A stretch of DNA of 64,000 nt, from positions 1,302,001-1,366,000 of the forward strand of contig CAWDVH010000001.1 of the NCBI GenBank assembly GCA_963805705.1, read 5' to 3'. The notes beneath the pieces were generated by a model, which was given only the letters and a program-made list of their open reading frames with translations, was not told the DNA's origin and did not search any database. Below, in pieces: positions 58,247-64,000 of the stretch (the stretch's first letter is position 1; each line of letters begins with the position of its first letter). This DNA comes from CAWDVH01 sp963805705. GTDB lineage: Bacteria > Actinomycetota > Actinomycetes > Streptosporangiales > Streptosporangiaceae. A program made the position numbers and the translations under genes.

Positions 58247-58711
58247 TCACTCGGACTTCTCGGCGGGCGTACTCGATGGCCAGTGAGCGGGCGACCAGTC
58301 CCCCTCTGGGTCGGTGGTCTGCCCCACTTCGATCAGATGACCGTCGGGATCGCGGATGTAGCAACGCTTCTCGTACTGGTGTTGTTTCGGCGGGGTCAGG
58401 AATTGAGCACCCCGGGCGCTCCATTCGGCGTACACGGCGTCGATGTCTTTGACCCGGATGTTGAGGAAGCTGCTGACCCGGTCGGGATCACTCGGCGTCT
58501 CCAGGATGACCGTCGGCTTGTCGTCGGTCGGACCCCCGCCGCTATTGATGACGATCCAGCTGTTGGCTAGCGCAACATTAACCGGGTCTCCGGGACGTTC
58601 CACCCGGCCGCCGAGTACTTCGGTGTAGAAGCGCCGAGAGCGCTCGACATCGTCCGAGACGATGAAGTGGGTCAACACAATTCCCTCTGGCGGCGGTGGG
58701 AACTCGGCCAT
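58247..58711 (-). CDS. VOC family protein
   Basis: 154 residues; GGAAGG precedes the ATG by about 5 nt. VLTHFIVSDDVERSRRFYTEVLGG with His, VNVALANSWIVINSGGG, and CYIRDPDGHLIEVGQTT with His/Glu ligands. Typical single glyoxalase-fold domain pair. Substrate unknown. The Pro-rich tail (WSPAHWPSSTPAEKSE) is outside the fold. Confidence 0.87.
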   Translation of the reverse strand: MAEFPPPPEGIVLTHFIVSDDVERSRRFYTEVLGGRVERPGDPVNVALANSWIVINSGGGPTDDKPTVILETPSDPDRVSSFLNIRVKDIDAVYAEWSARGAQFLTPPKQHQYEKRCYIRDPDGHLIEVGQTTDPEGDWSPAHWPSSTPAEKSE

Positions 58712-58986
58712 CTGGCACCTTCCACTGGTTAAGTCTCACACCCGCTTCACGACGGAGTTCGCAGCCGACGCTAGCACGAGTATGCGTTCGATCTCCTTCG
58801 GCTGCCGCTTGGCGTGCCCGCAGCGTTGGTGAGCTGGTTGACCTAGCGTTCGTGACTTGCCCGGCTCGATGATCTATGGCTGTTCAGGGGTGTTCAGGGG
58901 CACGATGGGGCCCGGCCCTGGCCCTGCGATTAGTTATGTCGGGGGTCGCCAGTCAGATTCCGTAACGACACGATCGGAGGCACGAG

Positions 58987-59559
58987 ATGCGGAAGCTCAG
59001 CCTGCAACAACACGTCTCACTTGATGGCTACCTCCTCGAAGAGGGTACCGAGTTCTACCGTTGGTGGGAGCCCCTGCCCGATGACGAAGAGATGGAAGAT
59101 TACTTCGTCGCTGCGCTGCGACGTGCCGGAACCCACATCATGGGCGGGGTCACCTACCAGGGCATGGCCGCCCACTGGCCCACCTCCCCCGAGCCGGAGG
59201 CACCGCCCATGAATGACATCCCCAAGGTGGTGTTCTCCAAGACCCTGCAAACGGCCGACTGGCCCGAGTCGCGCATTGCCCGAGGTGATACAGCGGAGGA
59301 GATCGCCCGGCTGAAGGCCGAACCGGGCGGTGAGATCGTGGCCCACGGCGGCGTCCGGTTCGTCCAGTCGCTGGCCAGACTAGACGTGGTGGATGAGTAC
59401 CGGCTGTACGTATACCCGATCGCCGTTGGCAGCGGCAGTTCTCTGTTCGAGGACATAGAACACCCTCAGCCGCTACGGCTGGTGTCGAACACGACGTTTC
59501 CCTCTGGTGCTGTCGAGCTGGTATATGAGCGAGCTGCGCGAGCTGGTGATCCCTCATGA
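58987..59559 (+). CDS. dihydrofolate reductase-family (RibD C-terminal-like) protein
   Basis: 190 residues. RKLSLQQHVSLDGYLLEEG, HIMGGVTYQGMAAHWP (NADPH loop), IPKVVFSKTLQTADWPESRI, GEIVAHGGVRFVQSLARLDVVDEYRLYVYPIAVGSGSSLFED match the YyaP/YwjB-type reductases. The natural substrate is unknown. GGAGG lies 7 nt before the ATG. Monocistronic. Confidence 0.9.
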   Translation: MRKLSLQQHVSLDGYLLEEGTEFYRWWEPLPDDEEMEDYFVAALRRAGTHIMGGVTYQGMAAHWPTSPEPEAPPMNDIPKVVFSKTLQTADWPESRIARGDTAEEIARLKAEPGGEIVAHGGVRFVQSLARLDVVDEYRLYVYPIAVGSGSSLFEDIEHPQPLRLVSNTTFPSGAVELVYERAARAGDPS

Positions 59560-59687
59560 CCAGCGTCTATGCCGCCCGCTTGCCGCGCTCCTCGGCCTGG
59601 TACTGATGCTCGTTGACCCACGCTACGGCGCAGGTCCAGTGGCCAGAGCCAGCTTTCGGCCTTCGTGACCAGAGCTAGCCTTTCGGC

Positions 59688-60218
59688 ATGGGCGGCACCA
59701 ACGCGCAGTCGCGGGTGATCATCTTCACCGGCCTGCCTGGTACTGGTAAATCGACACTGGCCGAGCAGGTGGCGCGAGCGGTCGGCGTCCCGGCATTCGC
59801 TGCCGACTGGCTCATGGGAGCAATCAAGCCTGCGCTGGCCAATCTTGATCGCTCCGAGTATCTGGCCGTGCGGTCCGGGTTGCTGGGAACGCTGGCGACC
59901 CGGCAGCTGATGCTCGGCCAGGACGCGATCATTGACGCCCTGGTGAGCGAGAGTCAGGTCGCCGCATGGCGCGAGGCTGCCGTTCGGTTCCCGGCCCGCT
60001 GGTACCTGATCGAGTGCATCTGCTCCGACGAGTTCATCCACCACGAGCGGATCGAGGGCCGTATCCGTGGCATTCCAGGGTGGCACGAGGTCGGCTGGGA
60101 CTTTGTCGAGCGGATGCGCGCCGAGCTACCTTCCCTGACGGTGGATCGGCTGACTGTCGATGCGATGGAGCCCGTGGCGGACAACCTCAGCCGTGTCCAG
60201 GATTACATCTCGGCATGA
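59688..60218 (+). CDS. P-loop kinase/AAA-type ATP-binding protein
   Basis: 176 residues. Walker A GLPGTGKST (about 15-23), ADWLMGAI after the second strand, DAIIDALVSESQV (Walker B-like) and a lid region HERIEGRIRGIPGWHEVGWDF. The architecture is that of small-molecule kinases or zeta-toxin-like proteins; chloramphenicol-phosphotransferase-like. No antitoxin is adjacent. TAGCCT (59676-59681) is 6 nt before ATG 59688, so leaderless. Confidence 0.82.
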   Translation: MGGTNAQSRVIIFTGLPGTGKSTLAEQVARAVGVPAFAADWLMGAIKPALANLDRSEYLAVRSGLLGTLATRQLMLGQDAIIDALVSESQVAAWREAAVRFPARWYLIECICSDEFIHHERIEGRIRGIPGWHEVGWDFVERMRAELPSLTVDRLTVDAMEPVADNLSRVQDYISA

Positions 60219-60290
60219 GCCAGTCCCAGGATTCTTGGCCTGCCTCAGTCGATAGCGAGTAGTCCGGCTCTTCCCCCGTCCTCCTGATAG

Positions 60291-60571
60291 GTGCCGACGC
60301 TCATGATCCAGGCCGGGATCCGCCGAAGATGCTGCAGGAGATCATGGGACACGCGAGTATCACCACGACCCTGGACCTGTACGGCCATCTCTGCCCTGGC
60401 GACATGGACCGTTATGCGGACCGTCTGGACAGTGCCGCAGAGGTTGCTGATCCGGCCAAATCCGGCCATCTGACACTGGCGACACGCTGGAGCCGGACCC
60501 ATCAACGCGCTGACCTGCGGGGAGTGTGGCGCGCTCGGAGGGACTCGAACCCCCAACCTTCTGATCCGTAG
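60291..60571 (+). pseudogene. tyrosine integrase, C-terminal remnant
   Basis: LMIQAGI in one frame, then, after a shift near 60325, MLQEIMGHASITTTLDLYGHL and MDRYADRLDSA. This is the last third of a phage-type tyrosine recombinase with the box-II histidine (GHAS) and nucleophile Tyr (LYGHL). All upstream catalytic residues (Arg, Lys) are missing. The frame ends in the tRNA-derived att sequence (RARRDSNPQPSDP), as is typical for integrases lying next to their attachment site. Confidence 0.8.
60525..60571. repeat. att-like duplication of the tRNA-Arg 3' end (left copy)
   Basis: 47 bp identical to 61524-61570. It comprises the tRNA sequence from the anticodon loop to the CCA end. To its right the sequence diverges from the tRNA, as expected for a junction with element DNA. 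Confidence 0.85.
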
Positions 60572-60808
60572 ATCAATGCCATGTGTGCGGCCAGTGCGGC
60601 ACAGTCCGTATCCGCAGGTCAGGATCCGCCGAATGTCCAGGCTGTCCGCCTCAGTCCGGTGCTGTCTGCTCAGGCTGTGATAGACCGTGAGAGATCCCGG
60701 TGCACTGCGGATTGTCCTGCTCATGGGCGCGCTGCTGCTGCGCTACCCCCGCGCAGTCAAGGCCAGCGTGGTGACCGGCGGCCGGTGCGGGCCGCGGTAT
60801 CTTGCGTT

Positions 60809-61468
60809 ATGACGACGAAGCGGGCCCAGATGGGTGAGCGCCGGTGGCCGATGGCCGCCGCTGTACTTATCGCCGGGGGACTGCGGATCTTCCTGCCTTC
60901 CCAGCTCAGGCTGGACGACGCGCGCCCGCTGTTCGTAGTGGTCCTGGCCGTGCTGATGGTCGCGCTCATCGCCGGCGACCCCGGCCGCATCGACCGCCAG
61001 AAGACCTGGCTGCGGATCCTGACCGGAGTGCTCATCGGAGTGATCACTCTCGTCAACGCGGGGTCATCGGTTCGGCTGGTATACGCCATCATCACGACCG
61101 AGCCCTTCACCAATGACGCAAACATCCTGCTTGTCAGCGGTGGGATCATCTGGCTGACGAACATGATCGCCTTCGGGCTGTGGTACTGGGATCTCGACCG
61201 TGGCGGCGCGGCTGCCCGCGCGCTCGGTACCGGCACCGGACCGGCATTCGTGTTCCCGGAGATGTCGAACCCGGAACTCGTCCGGGTCGGCTGGTACCCG
61301 TCGTTCGTGGATTACCTCCACCTGTCCTACAGCACTTCCATGGCATTCAGCCCCACGGACGTCTCGGCGATAAAGCCGTGGGCGAAGCTCATGATGATGG
61401 CCGAGGAGACGATCTCACTAGTTGTCGGAATCCTCGTAGTCGCCCGGGCGGTGAATATCCTGAAGTAG
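60809..61468 (+). CDS. four-helix membrane protein of unknown function
   Basis: 219 residues from ATG 60809. Helices at about 12-32 (WPMAAAVLIAGGLRIFLPS), 40-56, 66-90 (LRILTGVLIGVITLVNAGS) and 105-125 (ILLVSGGIIWLTNMIAFGLWYWDLDRGG), then a conserved extracellular-looking segment with FPEMSNPELVR, FVDYLHLSYSTSMAFSPTD and a final helix ISLVVGILVVARAVNILK. I recall similar proteins in many actinobacteria but know no function. It is the only gene between the two att copies. TATCTT 5 nt before the ATG suggests leaderless initiation. Confidence 0.8.
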   Translation: MTTKRAQMGERRWPMAAAVLIAGGLRIFLPSQLRLDDARPLFVVVLAVLMVALIAGDPGRIDRQKTWLRILTGVLIGVITLVNAGSSVRLVYAIITTEPFTNDANILLVSGGIIWLTNMIAFGLWYWDLDRGGAAARALGTGTGPAFVFPEMSNPELVRVGWYPSFVDYLHLSYSTSMAFSPTDVSAIKPWAKLMMMAEETISLVVGILVVARAVNILK

Positions 61469-61523
61469 GCAGGGAGTTCCAGGCGGCCCGACGGCCCCAA
61501 GAAACGGCCCCCACCCGTGGGGC

Positions 61524-61570
61524 TGTGGCGCGCTCGGAGGGACTCGAACCCCCAACCTTCTGATCCGTAG
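61524..61570. repeat. att-like duplication, right copy within tRNA-Arg
   Basis: The right copy of the 47-bp repeat, exactly 999 bp from the left copy. It is the 3' half of the intact tRNA gene, which regenerates the full tRNA after integration. Confidence 0.85.
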
Positions 61571-61601
61571 TCAGATGCTCTATCCGTTGAGCTACGAGCG
61601 C
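61526..61601 (-). tRNA. tRNA-Arg (anticodon ACG)
   Basis: 76-nt cloverleaf on the minus strand: acceptor GCGCTCG/CGAGCGC, D arm GCTC...GAGC, anticodon stem TCTGA/TCAGA with loop CTACGGA (anticodon ACG, wobble A expected to become inosine), T arm with GGTTCGA, and an encoded 3' CCA. It decodes CGN arginine codons. Its 3' half is duplicated at 60525-60571, marking it as an integration site. Confidence 0.95.
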
Positions 61602-61718
61602 TAGCGCCCGACAGTCTACGACACCGCAACGCTTGCCGCGCCTCGGCTGCCATGTGAACGGCGTGCCTTGGTTCATGACAGCGGCAACCTGGCTGCAGCC
61701 GCGCGCGGATGTACGCGC

Positions 61719-63680
61719 CTACCGTGGCGCTGCGGTTGCGTCACGGCCTGCTGCCTGCCCCTGCGCACGCTGCTCGGCCTTGACCACGTGCATGACGGCG
61801 TTGATGAGCGCCAGGTGCGTAAATGCTTGCGGGAAATTGCCCAGATGCCGCCCGGATCGGGGATCGATCTCCTCTGCGTACAGCAGAAGCGGGCTCGCGT
61901 AGGACAGGACCTTCTCGCACAGGTCCCGAGCCCGGCGGTGCTCGCCGATCTCCGAGAGCGCCGAGACCAGCCAGAAGGAGCAGATAGTGAAGGTTCCCTC
62001 TTCGCCGGAGAGTCCGTCGTCTGTTTCATCCACCCGGTAGCGCAGTACCAGGCCCTCCTCGGTGAGCTCGTCGGCGATGGCGAGCACGGTCGCCCGGATC
62101 CGCGGATCGTCGGCGGGCAGGAATCTGAGGAGCGGCATGAGCAGCACTGAGGCGTCGAGAGCCGTGGTTCCGTAGTACTGGCAGAACACCCCGCGCTCAT
62201 CCAGCGCGTTCGCGCAGATATCGGCATGGATCTCATCAGCCGCCTTCTGCCACAGGCGAGCGCTGTCGACGTCCTCGCGGAGCCGGGCCAGCCGGGCCCC
62301 CCGGTCCGCTGCGACCCAGCACATCAGCTTCGACGAGGTGAAATGCCTTCGCTCGCCGCGGATCTCCCAGATGCCGCAGTCAGGCTCGCGCCAGTGCTCG
62401 AGGGCATGCTCCACCTGGTGACGGGCCATATTCCAGACCCGCTCGTCGAGCCTGTCCCTGGACTTGGTGTGCAGGTACAGGGAGTCCAGCACGACACCCC
62501 ACACGTCGTTCTGCTGCTGGGTGTAGGCGGCGTTGCCGATGCGGACCGGGCTGGCGCCCTGGTAGCCGTGCAGGTGCTCAAGGATCTGCTCAGTGAGGTC
62601 GCATTCACCGCCGATGCCGTACACGATCTGCAGGTCCCCGCGGTCGCGCTGGACCAGGTCGGTGATGAAAGCGAAATAGTCATTGGCTTCCCACTCGAAG
62701 CCCAGGGTGTACAGGCCCCACAGCGCGAACGTGGCGTCCCGGATCCAGGTATACCGATAATCCCAGTTCCGCTGCCCTCCCGGTGTCTCCGGCAGCGACG
62801 TGGTGGCGGCCGCCGCGATCGCGCCGGTCGGGGCGAAAGTCAGGCCCTTGAGCGTCAGGGCGCTGCGGGCCAGGTAGCTGCGCCAGCGGTGGTCAGGCAG
62901 GTTTCCCCTGGCCAGCCAGTGCTGCCAGTGGTGGGCGGTCCACACCAGGCGCTGGTAGGCGTCGTCGTAGTTCTCGGGCGGCTGGCCGCTGCCCCAGGAC
63001 AGGGCACAGAAACGAACATCACCTTCCCTGAGCAGGGTGCGCGCCCTGGCGCTCCGCCCTTCCAGGCCGATCCGGACGTCGGAGGTGAGGGTCAGCGCCA
63101 GGTCCGTGCCTTCCATCTGGGCCGCGACCTGGTAGTACCCGCGGTTGGTACGCTTCCAGCTCGCACCGTGACGGCCGTAGTCGAAGACCGGGTCGCAGTC
63201 CATGGTCAGCTGCACCGCCCCGTCCACGCAGCGCACCAGCCGAATCAGCAAGTGCTCCGCGTCATAGTCGGTCGGGGGCCGGCTGTGGGTGGAATGCTCC
63301 GGTTCCTCGTGCCGCCAGGGTCCCATGACCAGGCAGTCCCTGACGATGACCCAGCCCTCACCGCAATCCCAGCTGGTCTCTAGCACCATTGTCCCCGGCA
63401 GGTACCGGCGATCGGCCGGCACGGCCACGTCTTCGGGCCCGAACCGGAAGCAGCCGGCGTCCCGGTCGAGCAGCGCGCCGAAGACAGACGGGCCGTCCAT
63501 CCGCGGCAGGCACATCCACTCGATCCCTCCGCCTGGCGCGACTAGCGCCGTGACTTCGCAGTCGGACAGGAACCCGTAGTCAGCTATCGGCGCATACGGG
63601 GAGAACTCGGCGGCATCTGCGAGCTGTTCCGCGAACTCGCCGGTTCCCCCGCCGATCGGTAGCCCGTCGTGGGTCGTCAT
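61719..63680 (-). CDS. glycoside hydrolase family 15 protein (trehalase/glucoamylase-like)
   Basis: 653 residues. N-terminal beta-sandwich (IADYGFLSDCEVTALVAPGGGIEWMCLPRMDGPSVFG) and C-terminal (alpha/alpha)6 barrel. Catalytic acids are expected in GIWEIRGERRHFTSSKLMCWVA (Glu) and LLYAEEIDPRSGRHLGNFPQAFTHLALI (Glu), with substrate motif NWDYRYTWIRDATFALW. Actinobacterial GH15 proteins of this architecture hydrolyse trehalose or alpha-glucans, inverting the anomer. No signal peptide, so cytoplasmic; trehalose turnover is likely. Confidence 0.93.
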   Translation of the reverse strand: MTTHDGLPIGGGTGEFAEQLADAAEFSPYAPIADYGFLSDCEVTALVAPGGGIEWMCLPRMDGPSVFGALLDRDAGCFRFGPEDVAVPADRRYLPGTMVLETSWDCGEGWVIVRDCLVMGPWRHEEPEHSTHSRPPTDYDAEHLLIRLVRCVDGAVQLTMDCDPVFDYGRHGASWKRTNRGYYQVAAQMEGTDLALTLTSDVRIGLEGRSARARTLLREGDVRFCALSWGSGQPPENYDDAYQRLVWTAHHWQHWLARGNLPDHRWRSYLARSALTLKGLTFAPTGAIAAAATTSLPETPGGQRNWDYRYTWIRDATFALWGLYTLGFEWEANDYFAFITDLVQRDRGDLQIVYGIGGECDLTEQILEHLHGYQGASPVRIGNAAYTQQQNDVWGVVLDSLYLHTKSRDRLDERVWNMARHQVEHALEHWREPDCGIWEIRGERRHFTSSKLMCWVAADRGARLARLREDVDSARLWQKAADEIHADICANALDERGVFCQYYGTTALDASVLLMPLLRFLPADDPRIRATVLAIADELTEEGLVLRYRVDETDDGLSGEEGTFTICSFWLVSALSEIGEHRRARDLCEKVLSYASPLLLYAEEIDPRSGRHLGNFPQAFTHLALINAVMHVVKAEQRAQGQAAGRDATAAPR

Positions 63681-63829
63681 CCGCTCATCGCCCCTGCCAT
63701 TAGCACGTCTGCATCCTTGATCAAGGATGACACGCCAGCCACTGCGATCCCATATCCCGCGTCAGCCTTCCGCCGGGCAGGGCCTCGCTGTAGATCCCCC
63801 GGCGGCCAGCGCGCGGTCCCTAGAACCTC

Positions 63830-64000
63830 CTAGCCGGGAGCCATGTCGACGAAGCGGCTGAAGTGGCCCTGGAACGCGACCGTGACCGTGGCCGTGGGGC
63901 CGTTGCGGTGCTTGGCCACGATGAAGTCCGCCTCACCGGCGCGCGGTGACTCCCGCTCGTAGGCATCCTCGCGATGCAGCAGGATCACTACGTCCGAGTC
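63830..64000 (-). CDS. dnaB: replicative DNA helicase DnaB, C-terminal end (truncated by window)
   Basis: The last 56 residues are visible on the minus strand, entering from the right edge: SDVVILLHREDAYERESPRAGEADF, then IVAKHRNGPTATVTVAFQGHFSRFVDMAPG. This is the RecA-like core end of DnaB with the conserved R-E-D and AKxRNGPTG-like segment (here AKHRNGPTAT) that contacts nucleotide. The stop codon is TAG at 63832-63830. Confidence 0.92.
   Translation of the reverse strand, partial: DSDVVILLHREDAYERESPRAGEADFIVAKHRNGPTATVTVAFQGHFSRFVDMAPG

Overview
The window is strongly G+C-rich with dense, short-spaced genes, GTG/TTG starts, a SigK/RskA pair, ECF42 sigma factors, F420-type luciferase-like oxidoreductases, a DinB-like mycothiol-dependent enzyme and DUF35/thiolase lipid genes. 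Together these point to a filamentous actinomycete (Actinomycetota); I cannot name the genus with confidence. The right edge is the C-terminus of the replicative helicase DnaB and the left edge the C-terminus of a ParA-type ATPase, so this is chromosomal sequence.

Layout. 0-6.6 kb: crotonase-fold protein, alpha/beta hydrolase, a large secreted protein of unknown function, acyl-CoA dehydrogenase, then a hemerythrin-MarR pair behind a 22-bp palindrome. 6.6-16.1 kb: an ECF42 sigma factor with its YCII/DGPF partner, divergent phosphoenolpyruvate carboxylase, then a lipid operon (thiolase-like, DUF35, metallo-beta-lactamase fold, acyl-CoA ligase) and a 35-residue membrane peptide. 16.1-21.2 kb: pseudouridine salvage (psuK-psuG), SigK with its anti-sigma factor, a secreted sedolisin and a small Smr protein. 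21.2-24.9 kb: small accessory enzymes and a holin-like membrane protein. 25-27.2 kb: reductive pyrimidine degradation (dihydropyrimidinase plus beta-ureidopropionase-like amidase).

27.2-32.4 kb is an accessory block: two tandem secreted four-cysteine proteins with almost identical 5' halves, a sulfotransferase with a C-terminal SCP2-like domain, a degenerate frameshifted second sulfotransferase and a MerR/GyrI pseudogene. It separates the pyrimidine genes from a same-strand LLM oxidoreductase (32.4-33.5 kb) of a type I associate with them. 33.5-41.3 kb: a secreted S33-type hydrolase broken by an 8-bp duplication, a C5-cytosine methyltransferase behind 38-bp tandem repeats that form coupled leader ORFs, a second YCII-ECF42 module, methionine aminopeptidase, Pth2 and a DUF2157-like membrane protein. 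41.3-45.8 kb is a sulfur-scavenging operon: promoter, SAM-I/IV-type riboswitch, three luciferase-like monooxygenases and a flavin reductase.

45.8-60.2 kb carries mostly single-gene units (PrmC-like methyltransferase, several GNATs, XRE-cupin regulator with divergent methyltransferase, P450, hydrolases, antiporter, VOC proteins, P-loop kinase), many apparently leaderless. 60.2-61.6 kb is a tRNA-Arg(ACG) integration site: a 47-bp tRNA 3'-end duplication exactly 999 bp away, with an integrase remnant. 61.7-63.7 kb is a GH15 trehalase/glucoamylase-family enzyme, followed by the dnaB terminus.

The main regulatory observations are matched ECF42 promoters (TGTCGA-N17-CGWC) in front of both YCII genes, the riboswitch operon, palindromic operators at the MarR and XRE loci, and recurrent TANNNT boxes 6-7 nt before start codons.
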